Shown here: one piece after another, positions 35,723 to 44,033 of the stretch | How positions within the stretch are numbered: the first letter of the stretch is position 1 | Layout: each line of letters begins with the position of its first letter | NCBI GenBank assembly: GCA_005808475.1 | Contig: SYLY01000098.1 | Coordinates: 1 to 64,000 of the forward strand | Reading direction: 5' to 3' | DNA length: 64,000 nucleotides | DNA from: Acidobacteriota bacterium | GTDB taxonomy: Bacteria > Acidobacteriota > Terriglobia > Bryobacterales > Bryobacteraceae | Program-made: the position numbers and the translations under genes | The notes under the pieces: model-generated | Database searches by the model: none | What the model was told of the DNA's origin: nothing | The model's input: only the letters and a program-made list of their open reading frames with translations

Positions 35723-38263
35723 TCACAGTTCGCGCAACGCTTCGAAGGGCGCGACCCGGGAGGCTCTGCGCGCCGGCGCGAACGCCGCCGCCAATGCGGT
35801 CACCGTGAGGCAAGCCACCGCCCCGGCCAGCGGCAGCGGAGCCGTGACCTTCACGCCGTAGAGCAGGCCCTCGATCGACCGGGCGCACGCCGCGGCGCCG
35901 CAGAGTCCGGCCGCGATTCCGGCGGCGGTCCACCAACCCGCCTGCCGCAGGACCATGGCGCTGATGTCGCCCGCCGTCGCGCCGAGCGCCATGCGAACGC
36001 CGATCTCGCCCGTCCGCTGCGCCGTTAATAAGGCCATGACTCCGTACAACCCGATGGCCGCCAGCACCAGCCCGGTGACCGCGAATCCGCCGAGCAGCAT
36101 CGATTGAAAACGCGGGCGGGTCCGCATGTTCCGCACACGGTCGTCGAGCGTTTCCAATTGCATCGTCAATCGGGGGTCGAGTTCGCGGAACGCTTCCCGC
36201 ACCAACGGCATCACTCGCGTATCCGCGCGCAGCAACACGTATTGCCGCGGCCGCTCACGGTTGCTCAGCAGGTAGATCTCCGGATCCGAAGCCGCCGTCA
36301 ACCCGCCATTGCGGACGTCGCCCACGATGCCGGTCACCTCGAGTGTGGCTTCCCCGGAAAGGACCAGCCGCTGGCCGAGCGCGGTCTCGCCGGGAAACAT
36401 CCGCGCCGCCATTTGCTCGCTCAACACGATGGTCCGGCCGTCGCCCTCGGCGAACAAACGTCCCTGCCGGAGGGGAATGCCGAGCATCGAAAAGTAGGAG
36501 GCGGACACTTGCCGGACCGTCACGTTTCCGCCCGCCGGCCGCCCTTCGTGCCGCGGCCGGCCTTCCACGTGGATGCTCGAGAAGATCCTGCCTCCCGCGC
36601 GGCCTTCTGGCGGCAGCGAATCGGAGATGGCGGTCCCCTCCACTCCCGGTATCGCGGCCAAGCGCTCTGTCAACGACTTCCAGAACGCGGCTTTTTGCGC
36701 CGGGTGCGGATAGCGGGCGTCCGGCAACTGCGCGTACGCCGAAAACAACGAGGAGGTCTCGATCCCCAACGGCGCGTTCGCCATGTTGCGAAGACTCAGC
36801 GTGAGCAACCCCGCGCCGCACAGCAGGATCAGCGACAACGCGATCTGCACGACGACCAACGATGGCCGCAGCCATTCGCGGCGCTTCCCCGCGACTCGTC
36901 CACCGGTGAGCGCCTCGGGCGATGGGCTTCGCATCGCCGGCGCCAGTCCGAACAGGATCGACGCGGCGGTTGTCGCGAGCAAGCAGAATCCCGCCACCCG
37001 CCAATCGATCGTGGCCTCGTCCAATCGAGCGATTCCGGCCGGCGCCAGCGCGCGCAACAGGCGCAGCAGGCCGGCCGCGAACAGCAATCCACCGGCTCCG
37101 CCAACCGCCCCTAACAGCAGACTCTCCGTCAACGCCTGCCGCGCCAGCCGGATCTTTGCCGCGCCGATCGCCGCGCGCACGGCCAGTTCCCGCCGCCGCG
37201 ACGCCGCTCGCGCCACCAGCAGGTTGGCGACATTGGCGACGGAGATCGACAACACCAGCGATACCGCGGCGAGTAGCAGCAGAGCGGCGCGGCGGCTATC
37301 CCTTGTCTGCCGGTCTCGCAGCGGGAGGATCGCGAGCCGCACCTCTTTCCGAAATCCCCGTGGGATCGTTCGCAGGGCATCCTGGAAGAGCGGCTCCATC
37401 CGCGTCCGGGCCTCCGGGAGAGACACACCGGGCCGCAGGCGCGCGAACGCCGTGAGCAGAAGCGATGGGGCCGAGTCCGGCTTGTTGTCATCCTCCAACT
37501 GCAAGACCTGGAGCACATCCACGCGCGCGAGCGAAGGAGTCTCGAAGTTCTCCGGCAGCACGCCGATCACCGCGGTGCGGTTCCCGTCGATATCGAGTGT
37601 CTTGCCAGAGAGATCGCCGCCGCCAAAGCGATCCGTCCAGAGGGCCCGCGAGATCAGCGCCGTTGGCGGCGCGCCCTCGCGTCCATCCTCGACGCCGAAG
37701 TCGCGCCCCGCCAGCGGCCGGTATCCGAAGACCGAGAGATAACCCGGACTAACGCGCGAGCAGAGCATCCGTACCGGATTCGCTTCGGACAGATTGCAAT
37801 CGCCCACGCCGGCGGTGACCGCAATGGACGAGAACGGCGTCTGGACCTTTCGCCACGCGGAATAGTTCTGTTCGAGGATGAACTCGGTCCCGCCGCTGAT
37901 CGGCGCGGTCATGCCGAACCAGACGAGTTCGTGCTCGTTCGCATAGGGCAAGGGGCGGAAGAGAATCCGGTCCACGAAGCTGAAGACGGCCGTGGACGCT
38001 CCGATACCCACCGCGAGCGCGGCCACCGCCGTGAGCAGGAACCGGAGCGACCGGGCGAATCCGCGCGCCGCGTACCGCAGATCCTGTCCCGCCTGTTCGA
38101 GCCAAACCGGAATGCTCACCGCTCTCACCTCCTCGCCGATCGACGCCCGATTTCCGAATGCCCTTTCCGCGGCGCGCCGGGCCTCCGCCGGATCCATGCC
38201 CGCGCGCTCGTTTAGCTCCGCGCGCATCGCGATATGGGCCTCCGATTCCTCGCGCCAGCTCAT
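35723..38263 (-). CDS. ADOP-type (MacB/FtsX-like) permease
   Basis: An 846-residue inner-membrane protein of the acidobacterial duplicated orphan permease class. A short cytoplasmic prefix (SWREESEAHIAMRAELNERAG, RAAERAFGNRASIGEEVR) precedes the first helix. Two MacB-type periplasmic domains alternate with two FtsX-like permease units (VVSLSISVANVANLLVARAASRRRELAVRAA region, and near the C-terminus GFAVTGLVLAAIGLYGVMALL, GEIGVRMALGATAGD). No ATPase gene is next to it, as usual for orphan permeases. Its ATG overlaps the PadR stop (ATGA), so it is co-regulated with that repressor. Substrate unknown. Confidence 0.9.
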   Translation of the reverse strand: MSWREESEAHIAMRAELNERAGMDPAEARRAAERAFGNRASIGEEVRAVSIPVWLEQAGQDLRYAARGFARSLRFLLTAVAALAVGIGASTAVFSFVDRILFRPLPYANEHELVWFGMTAPISGGTEFILEQNYSAWRKVQTPFSSIAVTAGVGDCNLSEANPVRMLCSRVSPGYLSVFGYRPLAGRDFGVEDGREGAPPTALISRALWTDRFGGGDLSGKTLDIDGNRTAVIGVLPENFETPSLARVDVLQVLQLEDDNKPDSAPSLLLTAFARLRPGVSLPEARTRMEPLFQDALRTIPRGFRKEVRLAILPLRDRQTRDSRRAALLLLAAVSLVLSISVANVANLLVARAASRRRELAVRAAIGAAKIRLARQALTESLLLGAVGGAGGLLFAAGLLRLLRALAPAGIARLDEATIDWRVAGFCLLATTAASILFGLAPAMRSPSPEALTGGRVAGKRREWLRPSLVVVQIALSLILLCGAGLLTLSLRNMANAPLGIETSSLFSAYAQLPDARYPHPAQKAAFWKSLTERLAAIPGVEGTAISDSLPPEGRAGGRIFSSIHVEGRPRHEGRPAGGNVTVRQVSASYFSMLGIPLRQGRLFAEGDGRTIVLSEQMAARMFPGETALGQRLVLSGEATLEVTGIVGDVRNGGLTAASDPEIYLLSNRERPRQYVLLRADTRVMPLVREAFRELDPRLTMQLETLDDRVRNMRTRPRFQSMLLGGFAVTGLVLAAIGLYGVMALLTAQRTGEIGVRMALGATAGDISAMVLRQAGWWTAAGIAAGLCGAAACARSIEGLLYGVKVTAPLPLAGAVACLTVTALAAAFAPARRASRVAPFEALREL

Positions 38264-38565
38264 GCGAACCTCAGCAGCCGCGCCATGCCCTTGGCCACCT
38301 CCGCCCACTTGTCGCGGGCTTTGGCGAGGCGCTTTCGTCCCGCCGGGGTCAGCCGGTAGTATCGCGCGCGCCGGCCGGCGGCGGTGGTGCTCCACTCGGC
38401 GGTCAACGCGCCGTCCTTCTCCAGACGGCGTAGCGCGGGATACAGCGATCCTTCCTCGACGGTGAGCAGTCCGCCCGATCCCTCCTGAACGCGCAAAGTG
38501 ATGCCGAAGCCGTGGTTCGGCCCGGCGTCCAAGGATTCGAGAATGAGAAGTTCGAGCGGCGCCAT
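38260..38565 (-). CDS. PadR-family transcriptional regulator
   Basis: A 101-residue winged-helix regulator. Motifs: LELLILESLDAGPNHGFGI, then the recognition region VEEGSLYPALRRLEKDGALTAEW and the wing RRARYYRLTPAGRKRL, with a C-terminal dimerisation helix. It is short, as in the PadR-s1 group. It is first in a two-gene operon with the ADOP permease and sits directly behind a palindrome overlapping its own promoter, so autoregulation is likely. The inducer is not deducible. Confidence 0.92.
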   Translation of the reverse strand: MAPLELLILESLDAGPNHGFGITLRVQEGSGGLLTVEEGSLYPALRRLEKDGALTAEWSTTAAGRRARYYRLTPAGRKRLAKARDKWAEVAKGMARLLRFA

Positions 38566-38577
38566 CCCTTGCCAGCT

Positions 38578-38606
38578 ATCCTAGTCAACTAGGGGAAGGA
38601 TGTCAA
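38578..38606 (-). promoter_or_regulatory. PadR-ADOP promoter with palindromic operator
   Basis: On the minus strand TTGACA (38606-38601) and TAGGAT (38583-38578) are 17 bases apart, a textbook sigma-70 promoter. A palindrome CCTAGT-TG-ACTAGG (38593-38580) has perfect 6-base arms and covers the -10 box and its upstream spacer. Bound PadR would block polymerase. The operator role is inferred from position. Confidence 0.75.
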
Positions 38607-38617
38607 GCTCCGCGGAT

Positions 38618-40189
38618 CTAGGGCCCGCACACGAACGATACCCGCCGAGTGGGCGCGCCGTCGGCCGTGAACTCGTAGGTGTGGAACCGGTTGTCGCGAA
38701 GCGGCTGCGGCAGGCTCCAGGAGTAGCCGTGCTTGCCGTTGTCGCCGAGGTACGCCGCGACATCGGGACGGTCCCGGTCCGCGGTGATCGACTCCCGCAA
38801 CGTGCCGTCCACCACCACACGCACCCCCACGGCCACGTTCGGCTGGGTCCGGTCCGCCGCCCAGCCGGAGAGGCTCTGGCAGCTATAGCTATCCAGATAG
38901 TGCTCCACCGTGGGACAAGCGGCGACCGGCGCGCCCGATCCCGGCAGCGGCGTACCCGTGTCGGCGTCGATGAGCCCGAATACGTGCTCCCCGAGGCCCT
39001 GCCACGGGACTGTGTAGGTCAGGCCGTGGTTGCCGTTATCCCGCAAGAATCCCTGCAAGTCGGGCCGGGGCTGGTCCGCCACTACCGTCGCGATCTCCTT
39101 GCTGTCCACGAACACCCGGATTCGCAGCGGCACGTTGGGGCGGTTCCGGTCCGCCGCCCACCCGGACAGCGTCTGGCAACTGCCGGTGATCGCGGCCACG
39201 TGCGTTCCGGAGCTTGGGCAGCGCGCCATGGTCACGGAAGAAAACAGCGGATTCGAGGAGTTGGGATAAAACAGCCGCAGCTCGGACGCGGAGATCCCGA
39301 ACCGGAGCCGGAATCCGTGCCGCCCGTCGTCGCCCAAGTGCGCGCCGACATCGGGCCGGGGCAGGCTGGCCAGTTCTGGTCCGGAGACCGCGCCCCCGGC
39401 TTGCCGCAATTCCCACTGAACGGACACCGGCGTGTTCGGTTTCGACCGGTCCGCGACCCAGCCGGACGCCTGCATGCCGCCCAGCGCATCGCACGAGGCG
39501 GAGTCGACGTGACCCTCCCAAATCCGGGGACAAACCGGAGTGACGATGGTTTCGTCCAGCGTCGGATTCCCGAAAGTCGTCACGCGAACGGAATGGCGTT
39601 GGCCATCCTGGTAACCGGAAGGCAGCGCGAACCGGAACCCCACGTCCCGGCGGCCGGCCGGCAGAAAAGTCAGGTCGGGCCGGGGCTCGCCGGCGCCTCC
39701 GAATGCCACGAACTCCAGTCCGTCCACCGCCACCGCGACCGCCATCGCGGGAGCGTCGCCCGGATAGACCCACCCGCGCACCTCCGTGCAACTGACCGAT
39801 TCCACGCGCCCCTGCGCCACACAGGGCGGCGACTCGCGAACCGGCGGGTACAGCGCCTGCCCGCCTTCGCGAAACCGCGCCGACACCACGTGCGACCCTC
39901 CCGCGCGCAGCGCCGGGATCGACACCGCGAATCCCGCCGGCCGGAACGTGGACCCCAGATAGGCGGCCACGTCGTCACGACTGGCGCCAGTGGCGGCGGT
40001 GGTCGCATAGACCCCGTCAACCAGGATGTCCACCAGCACCGGCGATCCCGGCCGGTTGCGGTCCACCGCCCAACCGATAACGGTGTCGCAACCCGCGCGG
40101 TCCAGGAATCCTTCGAAATTCGGCGACTCAACGGTTCCCGCGAGCAGCGCGGAGAAGAACGTCAAGAAGCAAAGCGCCGGCCGTGCCAT
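38618..40189 (-). CDS. Secreted protein of five C-x(n)-GWA-D-R repeats
   Basis: A 523-residue exported protein (signal ALCFLTFFSALLAG). Almost the whole mature chain is five divergent repeats of roughly 90-100 residues. Each starts with a cysteine and a GW phrase (CDTVIGWAVDRNRPGSP, CTEVRGWVYPGDAP, ASGWVADRSKPNTP, CQTLSGWAADRNRPNVP, CQSLSGWAADRTQPNVA). Each continues with a beta-rich body and ends near RPDV..hLGDNGxHG. Repeat 2 has lost the ADRxxPN core. I do not recognise a named domain; the pattern looks like an Ig-type or adhesive beta-sandwich, with one Cys per unit available for disulfides. It is monocistronic with its own TATCAT box. Confidence 0.75.
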   Translation of the reverse strand: MARPALCFLTFFSALLAGTVESPNFEGFLDRAGCDTVIGWAVDRNRPGSPVLVDILVDGVYATTAATGASRDDVAAYLGSTFRPAGFAVSIPALRAGGSHVVSARFREGGQALYPPVRESPPCVAQGRVESVSCTEVRGWVYPGDAPAMAVAVAVDGLEFVAFGGAGEPRPDLTFLPAGRRDVGFRFALPSGYQDGQRHSVRVTTFGNPTLDETIVTPVCPRIWEGHVDSASCDALGGMQASGWVADRSKPNTPVSVQWELRQAGGAVSGPELASLPRPDVGAHLGDDGRHGFRLRFGISASELRLFYPNSSNPLFSSVTMARCPSSGTHVAAITGSCQTLSGWAADRNRPNVPLRIRVFVDSKEIATVVADQPRPDLQGFLRDNGNHGLTYTVPWQGLGEHVFGLIDADTGTPLPGSGAPVAACPTVEHYLDSYSCQSLSGWAADRTQPNVAVGVRVVVDGTLRESITADRDRPDVAAYLGDNGKHGYSWSLPQPLRDNRFHTYEFTADGAPTRRVSFVCGP

Positions 40190-40198
40190 GACGAGTCC

Positions 40199-40250
40199 AT
40201 GATACTCCCGGCCGGCGCGGGCCCGCCAGACGGCTGCGCCGCGCTACCCT
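40199..40250. promoter_or_regulatory. Divergent -10 boxes for the repeat protein and its neighbour
   Basis: Minus-strand TATCAT (40204-40199) ends 9 bases before the ATG at 40189. Plus-strand TACCCT (40245-40250) ends 10 bases before the ATG at 40261. The plus box is a weak match. Confidence 0.35.
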
Positions 40251-40260
40251 TGGACCCGGT

Positions 40261-40809
40261 ATGCCGAGACGCCTCATTCCCTGGCTCGCCGGCGGGGCCG
40301 GTCTGACGATCCTCTGGCTCGCCTTCGGCAGAAGCGTGTCGATCCTCGCCGATCACCTCCGGCAGTCCGAAGCCGTCTCCTTGCCGGTCAAGACCCTCTC
40401 CTTTTCCGACGGCGCCTTCCGGGCGGACGCCGCGATCTTACGCATCGATCCCGGCGCCGCCATCCAGCGGGACGCTCGATCGCGTCTGTCCATCCAGAAA
40501 GGCGACACCGTCTTCCCGCTCGGCCCTGGCGACGAACCCGTCCCGGAACCCGGCGACCGAGTCTCGCTCACGCTTCGCAACGGATTGAGCTGGCCCACTC
40601 CGTTCGAACTCAACTTCATGACAGGCCATTCCCCATCGTGGAAGCGGCATCGATACTACCGGCTGACGTGGACGAAGCCGGACGGAACGAGCCTCGACGG
40701 GCTGTGGCGCTTCGAGCAATGGTCCTACGCGCAACTCGGCTGGAGCGGCGACATGGACCCCGCGGCTCTCATTCACCTGAACATCGCGCGGGCCACTCGA
40801 TCCAACTGA
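40261..40809 (+). CDS. Hypothetical single-pass membrane protein
   Basis: A 182-residue protein not recognised. One N-terminal hydrophobic anchor (LIPWLAGGAGLTILWLAFG) is followed by a soluble, probably beta-rich domain with charged and aromatic clusters (HRYYRLTWTKPDGTSLDGLWRFEQW). It likely faces the periplasm. It is separated from the serine hydrolase gene by 46 bases. Confidence 0.6.
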   Translation: MPRRLIPWLAGGAGLTILWLAFGRSVSILADHLRQSEAVSLPVKTLSFSDGAFRADAAILRIDPGAAIQRDARSRLSIQKGDTVFPLGPGDEPVPEPGDRVSLTLRNGLSWPTPFELNFMTGHSPSWKRHRYYRLTWTKPDGTSLDGLWRFEQWSYAQLGWSGDMDPAALIHLNIARATRSN

Positions 40810-40840
40810 CGGGCGGCTCGATGCGGCTGCGTTTCCGAGG

Positions 40841-40846
40841 TATGCT
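40841..40846 (+). promoter_or_regulatory. -10 box for the serine hydrolase gene
   Basis: TATGCT ends 9 bases before the ATG at 40856, predicting a very short leader. Confidence 0.4.
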
Positions 40847-40855
40847 GGTCGGTCG

Positions 40856-42082
40856 ATGATCCGATCCGCCGCCCTGCTTTCGATCGCCGCGTTGGCCCTC
40901 GCCGAGGACTACTTTCCCGAGCCCGATTCCGGCAAGGGCTGGCGCACGCTGACCGATCCCGCCAAGATCCGCAAGACCGCCGGCATCGATACGGCCAAGC
41001 TCGACGAAGCGTTCGAGTACACCAAGCTCACCAGCCAGCACGGCGGACTGCTGGTGGTGCGGCACGGCCATCTGGTCTACGAGCGCTACTTCGGCCGCGG
41101 CCATCGCGAAGCGCTGCCGGAACTCGCCTCCTGCGGGAAGGCCTTCACGACAATCGCGACCGGGATCGCGATGAAGGAGTTCCCGGACCGCTTCCCGAAC
41201 GGGCTCGACGAGAAGATCTTCACGCCGAAGCATCTGCCGTCGCAATACTTCCCGTTGAACGATCCGCGCAAGGCGGAGATCTCGCTCGGACAGGTTCTGT
41301 CGATGTCGGCCGGGCTGAAAGGAATGAACCCGGTCTACGTAAAGGGCGAGCGCCAGACGTGGGAGAATCCGACCGAGGACAACGGTCCCTATTCGACCAC
41401 CGACGACTTCGCGATGCGCCAGCCGCTCTGGTGCGCTCCCGGCGATTGCTACTCGTATTCCACCGCGTCCAGCCACGTTCCCGCGATGATCGTCCGCCAC
41501 GTGACCGGCATGGAGATGGAAGAGTACATGCGCCGCAACCTGACCGGACCGCTCGGCTTCGGCACGTGGGGCTACGCAATGTACCGGCCCAAGCTGAAAG
41601 GTGGCATTGACGCCAACGGCCGGATGTTCCACACGCCAGGCGGCGGAAGCATCGCCTTGCGGTCGACCGACGCGCTGCGATTCGCCTATCTCATGCTGCG
41701 CGAGGGCCGTTGGAAGAAGCGCCAGATCGTCGACGCCGAGTATGCGCGCCAATGCGGCCGCGGAGTGAAGTACAACCCGCACTTCGCGCACAGCTACAAC
41801 TTCAACCACAACGAGGCGGGGAATCTGAAAGGCGTGCCGAAAGACGCTTTCTGGAAAGGCGGCGCGGGCGGCTATGCGATCTACGTCGTGCCGTCGCTGG
41901 ATCTGGTCGCCTACAAGATGGGCGGCAACGAGAGTCAGTACGATCCTCAACTGACGAGGCTCCCGGTGCGATATCGCTACGACGGATCGCGCGATGGCTG
42001 GAAGCCGGGCGATCCGAAGACCGTGGGCGACGCCACCGGGAACACGCTGCGCATGGTGGTGGCCGCGGTGACCGGAAAGTAG
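40856..42082 (+). CDS. Beta-lactamase-fold serine hydrolase, secreted
   Basis: A 408-residue exported hydrolase of the class C beta-lactamase / penicillin-binding-protein-like family. The signal peptide is RSAALLSIAALALAED. The catalytic SxxK is SCGK (Ser92, Lys95) and the second-motif tyrosine is probably in CYSYSTASSHVP near residue 200. LSMSAGLKGMN, LTGPLGFGTWGY and the C-terminal FWKGGAGGYAIYVVPSLDLVAYK (the KTG-like region) complete the pattern. Natural substrates of this family range from peptides to esters; nothing here narrows it. Confidence 0.83.
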   Translation: MIRSAALLSIAALALAEDYFPEPDSGKGWRTLTDPAKIRKTAGIDTAKLDEAFEYTKLTSQHGGLLVVRHGHLVYERYFGRGHREALPELASCGKAFTTIATGIAMKEFPDRFPNGLDEKIFTPKHLPSQYFPLNDPRKAEISLGQVLSMSAGLKGMNPVYVKGERQTWENPTEDNGPYSTTDDFAMRQPLWCAPGDCYSYSTASSHVPAMIVRHVTGMEMEEYMRRNLTGPLGFGTWGYAMYRPKLKGGIDANGRMFHTPGGGSIALRSTDALRFAYLMLREGRWKKRQIVDAEYARQCGRGVKYNPHFAHSYNFNHNEAGNLKGVPKDAFWKGGAGGYAIYVVPSLDLVAYKMGGNESQYDPQLTRLPVRYRYDGSRDGWKPGDPKTVGDATGNTLRMVVAAVTGK

Positions 42083-42481
42083 CTACGGCTTGGGCTTGGC
42101 CGCCACCAGACGGATGCGCAACGGCTTCGAATCGGGCTTGGCCGCCAGCGGCTTGCACACCAGTTGCACGGACTCCGCCGGAGCCACGATCCGCGACACC
42201 GCGCGATCGGCGTCCAGCCCGGTGAGCACCAGCAGCTTCGGCGACGGCGCATAGATCTCCACCACGCGAAGCACCGCCGCGCCCACCGTGCACTGGACCA
42301 TTAGCTCCTGGTCTTCCTTGAGCGCCGCCTGCATCGCGTGGACTTGGCCCATTACCGCGGCGGCGACATTGTCGGGATCGGGCGGGGCTGTCTCTGGCGG
42401 ACGGACGGTGTCCATCAGCTCCTTGACCTGGCTGCCGAGCGCCTCCTGGGCGAGCTGCTTGGTGATCGCGCCGATGTTCAT
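42083..42481 (-). CDS. Hypothetical cytoplasmic protein
   Basis: A 132-residue protein of unknown function. The N-terminal half is helical (IGAITKQLAQEALGSQVKEL), the C-terminal half strand-rich (LMVQCTVGAAVLRVVEIYAP, SVQLVCKPLAA) ending in a basic KPKP tail. No signal peptide. The stop abuts the hydrolase stop on the other strand directly, so these two genes converge with no space between them. The ATG at 42481 is the first start that excludes the low-complexity frame overlapping the radical SAM gene. Confidence 0.6.
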   Translation of the reverse strand: MNIGAITKQLAQEALGSQVKELMDTVRPPETAPPDPDNVAAAVMGQVHAMQAALKEDQELMVQCTVGAAVLRVVEIYAPSPKLLVLTGLDADRAVSRIVAPAESVQLVCKPLAAKPDSKPLRIRLVAAKPKP

Positions 42482-42509
42482 TATCCCGAGATTACTACGG
42501 CGGGCAGCG

Positions 42510-43616
42510 TCAGCCGCGCGAGGCCTTGGGCTGGTGCTCGCACAGCGGGTCGCTGGCGAGCGGATCGCCGGTCTCGCTGAACGCGCGAGCGCGGGAGCCG
42601 CCGCACAAAGCTCGATACTCGCAGACGCCGCAACGGCCGTCGAACTGGCTCGGATCGTGCAAGGCGCGGAACAGCTTCGATTCGCGATAGACAAAGGCCA
42701 ATCGGTCCCGCCGCACGTTCCCCGCCGCCACCGGGAGGAAGCCCGCCGGGCAGATGTCGCCGGTGTTGGACACGAAGACGATGCCGTGGCCGTCGCGAAT
42801 GCCGAAGCCTCGATACGCGGACGCGCTCTTGATGTCGGTCCCGTGCAGACCGTCCGCCTTCATTCGCTCCAGCACGACGCGGCGATAGGAGGGCGCCTCC
42901 GTGGTCGCCACCGTGAAGGGTGCGTGATGCGAGGTCTCGTGGATCCACGCCATCAGCTTTTCGGCTTCCTCCGCGGACAGCGGGTCCAGCACCTTGCCGC
43001 GGCCGGTGGAAATCAGAAAGAACAGGCTCCAGCGCGCGATGCCGTAGGGCCGCAGCAGTTCATACACCGCCGGCAGATCGGCGGCCGTCTCGCGCGATGC
43101 GAGCGTATTCACCTGCACCGGCATCGCCAGCTCCCGCGCCCAGTCCATCGCGCGCAACGTGAGATCGAACGTGCCGGGCACTCCGCGGATGCCGTCGTGC
43201 AGGGCCGGCGTCGAGCCATCCAGACTCAGCCCGAGCCCTTCGACACCGGCGTCGCGCAGGCGCTCCAGCACCTCGCGCGAAAGCCGGTGCGACGCGGCAG
43301 GCGTGATCGACAGACCGATGCCCAGCCGCCGCGCCTCGGCGATCAACTCGAACAGATCCGCGCGTGCGAGCGGATCGCCGCCGGTGAGAATCAGGTGCGG
43401 CATCGGGTCGCCGAACTCGGGGAGTTGCCGGAGGAATTGGACGCTCTCTTCGTGAGACAACTCCTCCGGATGCGCCTGAGGCATCGACTCGGCGCGGCAG
43501 TGGCGGCAGGCCAACGCGCAGGCTTGTGTCATTTCCCAGTAAACGTTGAGCGGAGTCAGGGCGAAATCGCGAGGCGCGGAGTGCCCGTGATGGGAAGACG
43601 CCCGGGGAGATGCCAT
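42510..43616 (-). CDS. Radical SAM/SPASM protein (NirJ/AhbD-like)
   Basis: A 368-residue protein. The radical SAM cluster motif is CALACRHC (Cys33, Cys37, Cys40), followed by HLILTGGDPLARADLF and LSLDGSTPALHD. The C-terminal SPASM-type cysteines appear as GDICPAGFLPV, RCGVCEYRALCGG and DPLCEH, enough to bind further iron-sulfur clusters. The overall look is that of NirJ/AhbD-type haem-modification proteins or the related TIGR04053 group. No haem-biosynthesis or peptide-precursor gene lies next to it, so the substrate remains open. Confidence 0.82.
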   Translation of the reverse strand: MASPRASSHHGHSAPRDFALTPLNVYWEMTQACALACRHCRAESMPQAHPEELSHEESVQFLRQLPEFGDPMPHLILTGGDPLARADLFELIAEARRLGIGLSITPAASHRLSREVLERLRDAGVEGLGLSLDGSTPALHDGIRGVPGTFDLTLRAMDWARELAMPVQVNTLASRETAADLPAVYELLRPYGIARWSLFFLISTGRGKVLDPLSAEEAEKLMAWIHETSHHAPFTVATTEAPSYRRVVLERMKADGLHGTDIKSASAYRGFGIRDGHGIVFVSNTGDICPAGFLPVAAGNVRRDRLAFVYRESKLFRALHDPSQFDGRCGVCEYRALCGGSRARAFSETGDPLASDPLCEHQPKASRG

Positions 43617-43648
43617 GACTCCAGTCTAGCCGCCGGGCCGTGATCCGG

Positions 43649-43963
43649 TCAGTTGACGACGAGCCTGGTGTTGGTGCCGCCGATCCGGATTTCCTTCACG
43701 CGGTACTTGCCGTCGCCGTTCTGATAGCGGACCGACGTGGCGTTGAACTTTCCGTCCGAGTTCTCCACGGTGACGGCCACTTCCACGCGCTGTTTGCCCT
43801 TGTGGATCACGGCTTTGCCTTCGTCGACGGTCAGCTTGTATTCGCCCGGCTTCAACGTGGTTCCGCTGACGATCGATTCCTGGAACAGCGTGATGTTGTG
43901 GGTCGCGGCGGAGGCGATGGTCATCGCGGCGGCGGCGAGAAAAGACACGAATAGCTTCTTCAT
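43649..43963 (-). CDS. Small secreted beta-rich protein
   Basis: A 104-residue exported protein. Signal peptide KKLFVSFLAAAAMTIASAA, then a compact all-beta domain with the phrase GTTLKPGEYKLTVDEGKAVIHKG. This GEYKLTV pattern recurs in small acidobacterial envelope proteins of unknown role. An AAGGAG site stands 9 bases before the ATG, so this is a conventionally translated gene. Confidence 0.75.
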   Translation of the reverse strand: MKKLFVSFLAAAAMTIASAATHNITLFQESIVSGTTLKPGEYKLTVDEGKAVIHKGKQRVEVAVTVENSDGKFNATSVRYQNGDGKYRVKEIRIGGTNTRLVVN

Positions 43964-44033
43964 TTTGGATGCTCCTTGGGTTGAGGGGGAAAGGCCGCGG
44001 CTACGATCTCCGAACGTCGCGCCGCATGACCGT

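Noticed and set aside
42083-43963. Radical SAM/SPASM protein next to small genes as a peptide-modification (RiPP) cluster
   Set aside because: Neither small neighbour looks like a precursor: one is a cytoplasmic 132-residue protein without a Cys/Gly-rich core, the other a conventional secreted beta protein with its own ribosome site on a separate unit. No transporter or protease is linked.
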